21,360 nt of DNA from Clostridiales bacterium. GTDB lineage: Bacteria > Bacillota > Clostridia > Christensenellales > CAG-138. The notes under the pieces were generated by a model. It saw only the letters and a list, made by a program, of their open reading frames with translations. It did no database searches and had not been told where the DNA came from. The stretch is taken from contig DXWI01000021.1 in NCBI GenBank assembly GCA_019416935.1, positions 1 through 21,360 on the forward strand, written 5' to 3'. The translations under genes were made by a program, and so were the position numbers. Positions 1 through 6,357 of this stretch are shown here, one piece after another (position 1 is the first letter of the stretch; each line of letters begins with the position of its first letter).

Positions 1-329
1 GCGCGGTGCAGAGCGCGCAGGTCGTCGATACCAACGGCAGCGGGCACGGTGCGCTGGCAGGTTTTTTGCAGAGCAATCGGGTGGATGCGCTGATCTGCGG
101 CGGCATCGGCGGCGGTGCGCAGATGGCGCTCAAGGAGGCGGGCATCCGGCTGTACGGCGGCGTGTCCGGCAGTGCGGACGATGCGGTCGCCGCCCTCCTT
201 GCCGGCACGCTCGGCTTCCAGCCGGACGTGCGGTGCAGCCACCACGACCATGAGCACGGCACGGGCGCGCATCAATGCGGCGAGAGCTGCGCTGCCAATG
301 AGCATCACTGCGGCGGAAGCTGCCACTGA
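1..329 (+). CDS. NifX/NifB-type dinitrogenase cofactor domain protein, 3' part
   Basis: The reading frame is open from the left edge, so the true start lies outside the window; the GTG at 6 is only the first possible start inside it. The visible 108 residues hold the C-terminal half of the small RNase H-like domain of NifX, NafY and the NifB C-terminus. Its marks are VVDTNGSGHGAL, the CGGIGGGAQ glycine turn and the YGGVSGSADDAV strand-turn-helix. In nitrogenase systems this family carries iron-molybdenum cofactor precursors; in non-fixing clostridia its role is poorly defined and may concern metal or iron-sulfur clusters. The last 30 or so residues are rich in His and Cys (CSHHDHEHG, HCGGSCH), which suggests metal binding; that is inference. 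No nif structural genes are visible. A candidate terminator follows at 391. Family call fairly sure, function unsure. Confidence 0.8.
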   Translation, partial: AVQSAQVVDTNGSGHGALAGFLQSNRVDALICGGIGGGAQMALKEAGIRLYGGVSGSADDAVAALLAGTLGFQPDVRCSHHDHEHGTGAHQCGESCAANEHHCGGSCH

Positions 330-390
330 GCACGGCTGTGCGTTCGCACGGCTGTACGTCCGCGCGGCGGCGCACCCACACGGCAATCGA

Positions 391-437
391 AACCAGCGGG
401 AACCATTCCGGTCCCCGCTGGTTGCATTCTAATTGTT
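391..437 (+). terminator. Candidate terminator after the NifX-like gene
   Basis: A perfect 10-bp stem pairs 391-400 (AACCAGCGGG) with 414-423, followed by a moderately T-rich stretch up to about 443. It sits 60 bp past the stop codon. The T tract is interrupted, so its strength is uncertain. Confidence 0.5.
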
Positions 438-440
438 TGT

Positions 441-512
441 TTCCTGCAATATTTTGTGGTTTTCTCGATTGAATGCAGCATTTCCTGCAATCCTATTTTT
501 TTCTTCCTGCAA
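441..512 (+). repeat. Three direct copies of TTCCTGCAA upstream of arcC
   Basis: The 9-mer TTCCTGCAA occurs at 441-449, 482-490 and 504-512, with start-to-start distances of 41 and 22 bp. All three lie in the AT-rich segment upstream of the arcC promoter. They could be operator half-sites for an unknown regulator; nothing in the sequence identifies that protein. Confidence 0.45.
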
Positions 513-540
513 AATATATGAAAAAACCGGTGTTTTTCGA

Positions 541-590
541 TTGACACGCCACGGGGAACATGCTAAAGTGTTTTTAGACACATCTAAAAA
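541..590 (+). promoter_or_regulatory. arcC promoter with an inverted repeat at the transcript start
   Basis: TTGACA at 541-546 and TAAAGT at 564-569 are separated by exactly 17 bp, a good sigma-A type promoter. Immediately downstream, TTTTTAGA at 571-578 and TCTAAAAA at 583-590 form a perfect 8-bp inverted repeat with a CACA spacer. That repeat covers the expected transcription start and could be a repressor operator or a 5' mRNA hairpin. A strong ribosome binding site, GGAGG at 597-601, precedes the ATG at 608. Confidence 0.7.
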
Positions 591-607
591 TCTTTTGGAG
601 GCTCTGC

Positions 608-1552
608 ATGGAAAAACTGGTCATCGCATTGGGTGGAAACGCCCTGCAGGAGGGCAAAGGCCCCGCGACCGCGGAAGCACAGCTTGCGGTTGTTGAAAAA
701 ACTTCGGAGTACATTGCAAATATCCTTCAAAGCGGCTATCAGGTCGTGCTCGCGCATGGAAACGGTCCGCAGGTCGGCCGCATCGTGCTGCAAAACGAGA
801 GTTCTGTAGACATCACCCCGGCCATGCCGTTCGACGTGTGCGGCGCCATGAGCCAGGGCATGATCGGCTACCACATGCAGCAGGGCCTGTCCAAAGCGCT
901 CAGAGCGCGCGGCATCGACACGCCCGTTGCGACCATCGTGACGCAGGTGGTCGTGGACAAGCATGACAAGGCATTTGAAAACCCGACCAAACCGATCGGC
1001 CCGTTCTATTCCGAGGCGGACGCCAAGCGCCTGCAGGCCGAGAAGGGTTACTCCGTCAAGGAGGATGCGGGCCGCGGCTGGCGCCGCGTCGTCGCCTCCC
1101 CGCAGCCGGTGGAGATCGTGGAGCTGCCGGTCGTCAAGGCCATGATTGACAGCGGTTTTGTCGTCATCACGGTCGGCGGCGGCGGCATTCCGGTCATCCG
1201 GGAGGAGAATGGGGATCTGGCCGGTACTGCGGCGGTTATCGACAAGGATCTCGCCTCCGAGCGCCTATCCGAGGACATCGACGCCGACGCCCTGCTCATT
1301 CTGACGGCGGTCGAGCAGGTTTGCCTGAACTACGGCAAGCCGAATGAGCAGCGCCTGAGCCATATCACCGTGGCCGATTGCGAGCGGTATATTGAGGAAA
1401 AGCACTTTGCGCCCGGCTCCATGCTGCCCAAGATTCAGGCGGCCATGAAGTTCGCGGCCTCCAAGGCCGGCCGGCGTGCGATCATCACCTCGCTCGACAA
1501 AGCGGTCGACGCGCTCTCCGGCAAGGCGGGCACGGTCATTACGCTGTCATAA
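608..1552 (+). CDS. arcC: Carbamate kinase
   Basis: This 314-residue cytoplasmic enzyme belongs to the amino acid kinase family and reversibly converts carbamoyl phosphate plus ADP to ATP, ammonia and bicarbonate. Visible motifs are the N-terminal ALGGNAL loop (residues 7-13), HGNGPQVG (50-57), GRGWRRVVASP (155-165), GGGGIP (190-195) and DKDLAS (212-217). The length is the family norm of about 310. The ATG at 608 follows GGAGG with a 6-nt gap. The gene is monocistronic, with its own promoter and a strong terminator. No arginine deiminase or ornithine carbamoyltransferase genes are visible nearby. Given YgeY and YgeW elsewhere in the window, it may play the role of E. coli YqeA and harvest ATP from carbamoyl phosphate released in that pathway; this is inference. 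The family call is firm. Confidence 0.96.
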   Translation: MEKLVIALGGNALQEGKGPATAEAQLAVVEKTSEYIANILQSGYQVVLAHGNGPQVGRIVLQNESSVDITPAMPFDVCGAMSQGMIGYHMQQGLSKALRARGIDTPVATIVTQVVVDKHDKAFENPTKPIGPFYSEADAKRLQAEKGYSVKEDAGRGWRRVVASPQPVEIVELPVVKAMIDSGFVVITVGGGGIPVIREENGDLAGTAAVIDKDLASERLSEDIDADALLILTAVEQVCLNYGKPNEQRLSHITVADCERYIEEKHFAPGSMLPKIQAAMKFAASKAGRRAIITSLDKAVDALSGKAGTVITLS

Positions 1553-1555
1553 GGA

Positions 1556-1590
1556 GAATGGCTGCACGCATGCGTGCAGCCATTCCTTTT
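1556..1590 (+). terminator. Rho-independent terminator of arcC
   Basis: Bases 1556-1585 form a perfect 30-bp palindrome (half-site GAATGGCTGCACGCA) that starts three bases after the arcC stop codon and is followed by CTTTTCGTTT. It is a strong intrinsic terminator on the plus strand. Confidence 0.88.
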
Positions 1591-1834
1591 CGTTTCTGTG
1601 CTTTTCATTTTTATCGAAGAGCGCAGAGATCCAGTCCGGTTCACCGTATTGGGGGTGTGGCGATCCGGTGATTCCATGCCTGTGTCTCGGCGTTGCCGGT
1701 TCACAGTGGTGCATTCGGCAGGGAAGCAGGTCGGTTTCGGCCTGCTTCTTTGCGTGCGCGGCCGCATCATGCTGTTGCGGCGGCATCCTGCTGTTGCGAC
1801 AATATCATGCGATGCGGTGACATCCTGCGGCCGC
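1591..1834. other. Gene-free spacer between arcC and the sigH operon end
   Basis: I see no convincing gene in these 244 bp. A hairpin with an 8-bp stem (1723-1730 with 1741-1748) may be a weak terminator between the two convergent transcripts, but no clear T tract follows on either strand. A 16-bp near-repeat, GCATCATGCTGTTGCG at 1764 and GCATCCTGCTGTTGCG at 1783, has a 19-bp period. Confidence 0.4.
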
Positions 1835-2314
1835 TCAGTGCCGCACAATGGTGGGCATAACGCTCTCCACGTCCACATAGTATCGCTTTTCATCATATCG
1901 GTCGAGATAGACCGGTACGCGGCTGCCCGCAGGCAGAGCAGGGTTGTCGCGCAGCAGATCGCTGCGATATTCGTGCAGCACGCCGTCGCGCTCGATATGG
2001 CACACCACGCGGTAGGTACAGCGGCCGTTGATCTGTACGTTCCGCACCCGCTCGATGTCGATGACGTCGGCCATTTCGCGGTATCCGTCGGCGATGAGCC
2101 GCTCGCGCTCGAGCCGCTTTTTCCTGGTATGCAGCAAAAAGCCAAGGCCGATCCCGCCGAATACGAGGATCTGGATGCCAAGCACCAACCCCACGATGAG
2201 CAATACCGCCGCGTTTCTGGCCATAACGCCGGACAGGGCGAGCAGAACCACCAGTTCTGCGCCCGCAACGGCCGAAAACACGATTCCGATGATCTTGAAC
2301 GGATGCTGTTTCAT
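1835..2314 (-). CDS. Small membrane protein with DUF3592-like C-terminal domain
   Basis: I chose the ATG at 2314 because it follows a GGGAAGGGAA purine-rich ribosome binding site; longer versions would run into sigH. The 159-residue product has two hydrophobic segments (about residues 7-28 and 33-58), then a basic stop-transfer stretch (RKKRLERER), then a soluble domain of about 90 residues. The soluble part has the pattern of DUF3592-type domains: an alternating beta segment, NGRCTYRVVCHIERDG, then a G-x-x-V-P-V-Y-L-D turn. The function is unknown. It is the last gene of the mrnC-rlmB-sigH transcription unit, 41 bp after the sigH stop, so it is probably co-transcribed with it. The DUF3592 likeness is by eye. 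Confidence 0.75.
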   Translation of the reverse strand: MKQHPFKIIGIVFSAVAGAELVVLLALSGVMARNAAVLLIVGLVLGIQILVFGGIGLGFLLHTRKKRLERERLIADGYREMADVIDIERVRNVQINGRCTYRVVCHIERDGVLHEYRSDLLRDNPALPAGSRVPVYLDRYDEKRYYVDVESVMPTIVRH

Positions 2315-2355
2315 AGTTCCCTTCCCTTCGCTTTCGGGCAAGCGCAAAACGGCGT

Positions 2356-2997
2356 CTACTCCCTGAGCCGCTCCTCCAGCTTTTTCTTCACGCGCTGAAT
2401 CGCATTGTCCACGCATTTGGTCGAACGGCCCATCGCCGATGCGATCTGCTGATAGGACAGCCCCTGCAAATACAGTTGAAGCGCTTCCCGCTCCAGTCGG
2501 GACAGCGCGTTTTCAATGTCGCGCGCGATGGCCTCGTAGCTTTCGCGGCCGATGAGCGCCTCCTCCGGGTCGCTGATGCGCGTGGTCTCGAGCACATCGA
2601 TCAGCGTGCGCTCGCCGTCGCCGTCCTCATAGACCGGGCGGCTCAGCGACACATAGGTGTTGAGCGGGATGTGCTTTTTGCGCGTCGCGCTCTTGATCGC
2701 GGTGATGATCTGTCTGGTGATGCACAGCTCGGCAAACGCGCGGAACGACGCCTGTTTGTCGAATTCATAGTCGCAAACGGCCTTGTACAGACCGATCATA
2801 CCCTCCTGAATGATGTCCTCCCGGTCGGCGCCGACCAGAAAATAGGTGCGCGCCTTGCTGCGAACGACCTGTTTGTAGCGAAGATACAACACGTCCTCCG
2901 CATCCGGATCGTTCAATCGGATGCGTCGGATCAGCTCCTCATCCGTGAGCGCCTCATAGTCGGGCAGCCGGAGCCGCGCCAGCTCACCCTGCATCAT
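2356..2997 (-). CDS. sigH: RNA polymerase sporulation sigma factor SigH (Spo0H)
   Basis: This 213-residue sigma-70 family factor directs RNA polymerase to early sporulation and stationary-phase promoters. It closely follows Bacillus SigH: region 2 holds ARTYFLVGADREDIIQEGMI (about residues 49-68) and CITRQIITAIKSATRKKHIP (92-111). Region 4 near the C-terminus holds the helix-turn-helix GLSYQQIASAMGRSTKCVDN. The start codon ATG at 2997 overlaps the rlmB stop by four bases (ATGA) and has only a weak ribosome binding site, which points to translational coupling. In Bacillus the order is cysS-mrnC-rlmB-yacP-sigH; here yacP is missing and sigH follows rlmB directly. It is strong evidence that the organism descends from spore formers. 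Confidence 0.96.
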   Translation of the reverse strand: MMQGELARLRLPDYEALTDEELIRRIRLNDPDAEDVLYLRYKQVVRSKARTYFLVGADREDIIQEGMIGLYKAVCDYEFDKQASFRAFAELCITRQIITAIKSATRKKHIPLNTYVSLSRPVYEDGDGERTLIDVLETTRISDPEEALIGRESYEAIARDIENALSRLEREALQLYLQGLSYQQIASAMGRSTKCVDNAIQRVKKKLEERLRE

Positions 2998-4265
2998 GAC
3001 TGCACCGCATCCTGCCGCCGCTTTTCAAACATGAGCACGGCCGCCGCGACGCTGGCGTTGAGCGAGTTGATCTGGCCCTGCATCGGGATGGATACGAGAA
3101 AATCGCACGTTTCCTTCACGAGCTTCGTGAGGCCGCCGCCCTCTCCGCCGATCACGAGCGCCAAAGCGCCGTTGAGTCCCTGCTTGTCCATGGGCGTGCC
3201 GTCCATATCCGCGCCGGCAACCCAGAGGCCCGCGCGCTTGAGTTCCTCGAGCGCACCGGACACGTTCACCACGCGCGCCACGCGCATATAGGCCGTCGCG
3301 CCCGCCGCCGCCTTGACCGCCGCCGCCGTCACGGATGCGCTCCTGCGCTTGCCGATGATCACGCCGTGCGCGCCCGCGCACTCCGCGCTGCGGATGATCG
3401 AGCCGAGATTGTGCGGATCCTCCACGCCGTCCAGCACGATGACAAACGGCTCCTCGCCCCGCTCCTTCGCGGCTTTGAGAATGTCGGAAATGCTGCAATA
3501 CTCCATGCCTGCGGCATACGCCACAATGCCCTGATGGTTCGCGGTTTTCCCGCCGTGGCCGAAGGGCATGCACAGCTCATCGAGCTTTTTGCGGTCCACC
3601 TCGCGGATGACGAGCTTGCTGTCGCGCGCGAGATTCACGATCTCCCTGAGCGACCCGTCCTGCTCGCTGTTCACCAGAATGCGGTCGATGCTGCGGCCGC
3701 TCTTGACCGCCTCGCGCACCGCGTTGCGGCCGATCAGCAGGAACGGCAGCTCGTCGGCGCCGCCCGCCTGCAAAGCGGCGTTCGGCTCCTTCTCCGGCGC
3801 AGGGCTCGCCTGCTCCCGGTCATAGACCGCGCGCTTTGTGTCGTCGCGGCTTTTGAACGGGCGGCTATCGTTTGCGCGCTTGTCGTACCCGCGCTTGTCA
3901 AACGGCCGGCCGTCGTTGTCCCGCTTGTCATAACCGCGCTTCTCAAAATTGTCGCTGCCGCGCTTGTCGTACCCGCGGTCACTGTAACCGCGCTTGTCGC
4001 CGCCCTGTCCGCGCTGATCCAGGCGCCGGTTGTCAAAAGCGCGCTTGTCGGAGGGCCGGCCGCCATAGCCGCCCTTCCCGTATCCGCGGGCATCCCCGCT
4101 CCGCTGCTCTCTCCCGGCCGCACCGCCCGCCTGAGCGTCTGCGCCGTTGTTCCAGTGCTTGCCCGCATAGCGGCCGTGCTTTTCTTCGCCGCCGCTGAAG
4201 TTTTTGTCCGTCCGGTAGGTCTTGCTCCGGCCGCTGCCGCCGTAGGACCGTTCATTATCCTGCAT
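2994..4265 (-). CDS. rlmB: 23S rRNA 2'-O-methyltransferase RlmB with long disordered N-terminus
   Basis: The C-terminal 250 residues are a complete SPOUT methyltransferase of the TrmH/SpoU family, which methylates the 2'-hydroxyl of a conserved 23S rRNA guanosine (G2251 in E. coli numbering). The substrate-binding domain starts near residue 174 (FLLIGRNAVREA). It is followed by NHQGIVA, motif 1 DPHNLGSIIRSAECAGAHG, motif 2 VIGGEGGGL and motif 3 IPMQGQINSLNASVA with the knot. Unusually, residues 1-170 are low complexity, rich in Arg, Gly, Asp, Lys and Tyr, with KRGYDKR repeats; Bacillus RlmB lacks this part. The ATG at 4265 is preceded by a GGAG site and lies 3 nt after the mrnC stop. Enzyme identity is firm; the extension is probably an RNA-binding tail. 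Confidence 0.94.
   Translation of the reverse strand: MQDNERSYGGSGRSKTYRTDKNFSGGEEKHGRYAGKHWNNGADAQAGGAAGREQRSGDARGYGKGGYGGRPSDKRAFDNRRLDQRGQGGDKRGYSDRGYDKRGSDNFEKRGYDKRDNDGRPFDKRGYDKRANDSRPFKSRDDTKRAVYDREQASPAPEKEPNAALQAGGADELPFLLIGRNAVREAVKSGRSIDRILVNSEQDGSLREIVNLARDSKLVIREVDRKKLDELCMPFGHGGKTANHQGIVAYAAGMEYCSISDILKAAKERGEEPFVIVLDGVEDPHNLGSIIRSAECAGAHGVIIGKRRSASVTAAAVKAAAGATAYMRVARVVNVSGALEELKRAGLWVAGADMDGTPMDKQGLNGALALVIGGEGGGLTKLVKETCDFLVSIPMQGQINSLNASVAAAVLMFEKRRQDAVQS
3858..3947 (-). repeat. Two 15-residue repeats in the RlmB N-terminal tail
   Basis: Residues 107-121 and 122-136 are near-identical 15-residue units with the pattern F-[ED]-K-R-G-Y-D-K-R-[DA]-N-D-[GS]-R-P, encoded by two 45-bp units. 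Shorter DKR and KRG echoes extend from about residue 73 to 146. Confidence 0.8.
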
Positions 4266-4268
4266 ACA

Positions 4269-4694
4269 TTACTCCTTTTCCCCTTCTATGGCAATGCGCA
4301 TCAGCGTACCGATGCGCGCATCGTTCCCGCTCATGTACAGAAACCCGATCAGCGTCTCCAGCCCGGTTGCGGTGCGGTAGTCGGTCACGGTCGCATTCTT
4401 CGGCATGGTACCGCTGTGTGCGTTGCGTCCCCGCCGAAAAACGGCCTTCTCCTCCTCGGTCAGCACGCTCTCCATGCGCCGGTAGGCCGCGGCCTGTGCC
4501 GCCGCGCACACATGGCGCGCCGCCGCGAGGTGCAGCGCATGCGCGCCGCCGCCGCAGGTATGCACAACAAACGTGCGGGCATACAGGTCATACACCGTAT
4601 CGCCGATATACGCGAGCGCGAGCGCACTCATCTGATGCGGGTCGCGCGCCGGCAGTTCTTCGCAGAACCGTATTGTTTCCTCATGGATGGTCAT
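4269..4694 (-). CDS. mrnC: Mini-ribonuclease 3 (MrnC)
   Basis: This 141-residue protein is a stand-alone RNase III catalytic domain without a dsRNA-binding domain. In Bacillus it trims 23S rRNA precursor ends. Motifs are LALAYIGDTVYDLYAR (about residues 25-40), corresponding to the RNase III signature with its acidic metal ligand, then the RRGRNAHSGTMPKN loop and the second acidic helix TGLETLIGFLYM. I chose ATG 4694 (MTIHEE) because it gives the family length of about 140; the frame stays open upstream to 4814 but that part has no family likeness. Stop and rlmB start are 3 nt apart, so it is first gene of the mrnC-rlmB-sigH operon. The cysS gene that usually precedes it is absent. Confidence 0.93.
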   Translation of the reverse strand: MTIHEETIRFCEELPARDPHQMSALALAYIGDTVYDLYARTFVVHTCGGGAHALHLAAARHVCAAAQAAAYRRMESVLTEEEKAVFRRGRNAHSGTMPKNATVTDYRTATGLETLIGFLYMSGNDARIGTLMRIAIEGEKE

Positions 4695-4702
4695 ACATCC
4701 GT

Positions 4703-4732
4703 ATTGTACTGCAAAACCTGTGCATAAGGCAA
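4703..4732 (-). promoter_or_regulatory. Candidate promoter of the mrnC-rlmB-sigH operon
   Basis: On the minus strand TTGCCT (4727-4732) and TACAAT (4703-4708) are 18 bp apart. Only 8 nt separate the -10 box from the mrnC ATG, so the transcript would start at or next to the start codon and be nearly leaderless. No good ribosome binding site precedes that ATG, which fits. It is a prediction by eye. Confidence 0.4.
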
Positions 4733-4865
4733 CTGCTTTTCCCCGAAATACACACCGCCGCGCGCCGCGCCCCGGTGTGCGGAAAATGCAGCGCTCTTGA
4801 AGCATTTCCTTCATGATTTTGTCGAATCAGCCGTGGATTATGCATCGGTTTGTATACGCACTGTT

Positions 4866-4938
4866 TGTGGATAAGTAAAATAAGTGCCGTAGTTTTGGAC
4901 AAGTCCATTGTGGATAAGTGTGTGGACGATGTGGATAG
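4866..4938 (-). other. DnaA-box cluster outside the dnaA-dnaN interval
   Basis: Two perfect DnaA boxes, TGTGGATAA at 4866-4874 and 4909-4917, are followed by TGTGGACGA (4921-4929, two mismatches) and TGTGGATAG (4930-4938, one mismatch). All have the same orientation and lie within 73 bp. Weaker matches are CGTGGATTA at 4832-4840 and TTTGGACAA near 4894. The cluster sits in the 350-bp gap between the divergent mrnC and amidase genes. It is denser in perfect boxes than the dnaA-dnaN interval. It could be a second origin module, a DnaA-titrating or reactivating site, or a DnaA-controlled promoter region. Confidence 0.8.
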
Positions 4939-5006
4939 ATCGGGATTTATGCGCAATTTTCCGGCTTCTGTCATGCAGTGAATGGGCATAGAATGAAGGA
5001 GGTTTG

Positions 5007-5093
5007 ATGCATCCTTCCGATTTTTCTTGCAGGGGGCGTGATCTATGCAGCGGCGCTTGTTTTCCTATGTGCTGTCCCTTGCCGCCGCGCTGA
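5007..5093 (+). CDS. Possible leader ORF overlapping the amidase start
   Basis: ATG at 5007 is preceded by AAGGAGG with a 4-nt gap, the best ribosome binding site in this gap. It opens a 28-codon frame that ends with TGA at 5091-5093. The peptide would contain five or more cysteines and overlaps the first 49 bases of the amidase gene in another frame. It may be a translational leader controlling the amidase, or chance. No homologue is recognised. Confidence 0.3.
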   Translation: MHPSDFSCRGRDLCSGACFPMCCPLPPR

Positions 5094-5755
5094 CGCTGGC
5101 CGCGGCCTGTACGGTCGTGTTTCTCGGCATTGTCTGCGCGCTGCAGGGCGAAACGCCGTCCGGCGAACCGGTCGCCTCCGTCACGGCAACCGCCTTTACG
5201 GTCGTGGTGGACGCGGGACACGGCGGCATGGACGGAGGCGCGGTCGGCACCGACACAGGCGTGGTGGAGGCGGGTCTCAACCTGTCGGTGGCATCGCTCC
5301 TGAAAGAAGCGCTCGAAGCCGAGGGTATGGTGGTCATCATGACGCGGGAGGACGGCGAAGCGCTTGCGGATACCAAGCGCGGCGATATGGAGGCGCGGCG
5401 CGAGATCCTGCGCCGGTCGGACGCCGATCTGGTCGTGAGCATTCATATGAACAAGTTTACCGACCGCAGCGTGTCCGGCGCCATGGCCTATTTCATGCAG
5501 GGTTCCGCCGAGGGAGAGGCGCTCGCGCAGGCGGTCATCGACAGCATTTGCGATGCGATCGGCCAAAAGCGCCGCGCCGCAAACCCCGGCGACTATTTCG
5601 TCATCCGCGAGTGCGCGGTGCCGGCCGTGCTCGTGGAGTGCGGCTTTTTGAGCAATGCGGGCGATGAAAAGCGGCTGCAGGACGCGGCGCACCAGCAGGC
5701 GCTGGCACAGGCGATCTGCGCAGGCATTCTGTCCTATATGGAAGGGAAATCGTGA
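5045..5755 (+). CDS. cwlD: CwlD-like N-acetylmuramoyl-L-alanine amidase
   Basis: This 236-residue protein is a zinc amidase of the Amidase_3 family that cleaves the bond between muramic acid and the stem peptide. Residues 5-33 form an N-terminal signal or membrane anchor, so the enzyme acts outside the membrane. Zinc ligands are visible: H59 in VVDAGHGG, E75 in VVEAGLNLS, H134 in VSIHMNK; the catalytic glutamate is E198 in LVECGFLSN. Length and layout match CwlD, which makes muramic delta-lactam in the spore cortex and is needed for germination. That fits the sigH gene nearby, although a vegetative amidase cannot be excluded. Start ATG 5045 follows GGGGG with an 8-nt gap. It is transcribed divergently from mrnC. 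Confidence 0.88.
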   Translation: MQRRLFSYVLSLAAALTLAAACTVVFLGIVCALQGETPSGEPVASVTATAFTVVVDAGHGGMDGGAVGTDTGVVEAGLNLSVASLLKEALEAEGMVVIMTREDGEALADTKRGDMEARREILRRSDADLVVSIHMNKFTDRSVSGAMAYFMQGSAEGEALAQAVIDSICDAIGQKRRAANPGDYFVIRECAVPAVLVECGFLSNAGDEKRLQDAAHQQALAQAICAGILSYMEGKS

Positions 5756-5942
5756 CCGCAGAAAGAGATCGAGCGCGTTGCGCACCGGAAAAGGATGAGC
5801 CTCGGTCGGGCGAGGTGGGACGCGCGCCGCTGTTTCAAGCTGCTGCGACCGCACGGGCATTCCGCAGCAGCCGGCCGATGGTGTGGGTTCGACCTGCCGC
5901 AGTAGAAGGGGCGGCGGACGTGGGCGAAAGCGCGCCGTTCGG

Positions 5943-6170
5943 TCAGCTCGCGAACTGCTCCCTTTGGATCATCTCGGCGAGCAGAAGCAGAAATTCGCCT
6001 GCCTCCGGGCGCGCGCCATGATAGGGAATCCGGCTCCATGCCTCCTGCACGGCAGGGTCCGGATTTTGAAAAGCGTCGTCGATCGTTTCCTGCACGTTTT
6101 TGAGTATCTGCTCGGGCGTTTCATGGTACTCTTTCGCAATCGATTTCAGCGCATCATATAAACAATCCAT
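5943..6170 (-). CDS. Small Spo0A C-terminal-like (helix-turn-helix) protein
   Basis: A 75-residue protein with an excellent AGGAGAG ribosome binding site and a consensus promoter, so it is very likely a real gene. The segment SIAKEYHETPEQILKNVQ (residues 10-27), followed by ETIDDAFQNPDPAVQEAWSRIP, resembles the recognition-helix part of the Spo0A DNA-binding domain (pattern IAKKY-x-T-x-x-x-V-x-x-A-I-x-x-A). Short clostridial proteins of this kind occur without a receiver domain, and their role is not established. It may bind DNA or partner proteins during sporulation; that is inference. The assignment is by eye and moderately sure; the existence of the gene is surer. The neighbouring gene at 6358-7011 lies upstream on the same strand, but this gene has its own promoter. 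Confidence 0.72.
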   Translation of the reverse strand: MDCLYDALKSIAKEYHETPEQILKNVQETIDDAFQNPDPAVQEAWSRIPYHGARPEAGEFLLLLAEMIQREQFAS

Positions 6171-6210
6171 ATTCTCTCCTTAATAAAAACTTAACGGGGC
6201 CTTTAGCTGT

Positions 6211-6239
6211 AGCATAATAAGCAATTTTTCGTTTGTCAA
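6211..6239 (-). promoter_or_regulatory. Promoter of the small Spo0A-C-like gene
   Basis: On the minus strand TTGACA (6234-6239) and TATGCT (6211-6216) are exactly 17 bp apart, followed by about 40 nt of leader and an AGGAGAG site. It is a near-consensus sigma-A promoter. Confidence 0.75.
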
Positions 6240-6357
6240 AGCATTCTCCAATATTCGACGAAATCAGACGAAGGTTACCAAAAAACCGCAAAAATCCGGC
6301 ATTTTTCTCAAGACATGGGACTTGCCGGCGCCTTGATTTTGCGTGCGCTTTTTCGCA

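Noticed and set aside
3366..4727. Long plus-strand open frame opposite rlmB and mrnC
   Set aside because: It is antisense to two recognised genes, has no family likeness, and such long shadows are common in GC-rich DNA.
5880..5905. GGTTCGACC resembling a tRNA T arm
   Set aside because: The flanking bases do not pair to form the T stem, and no acceptor or anticodon arm can be built around it.
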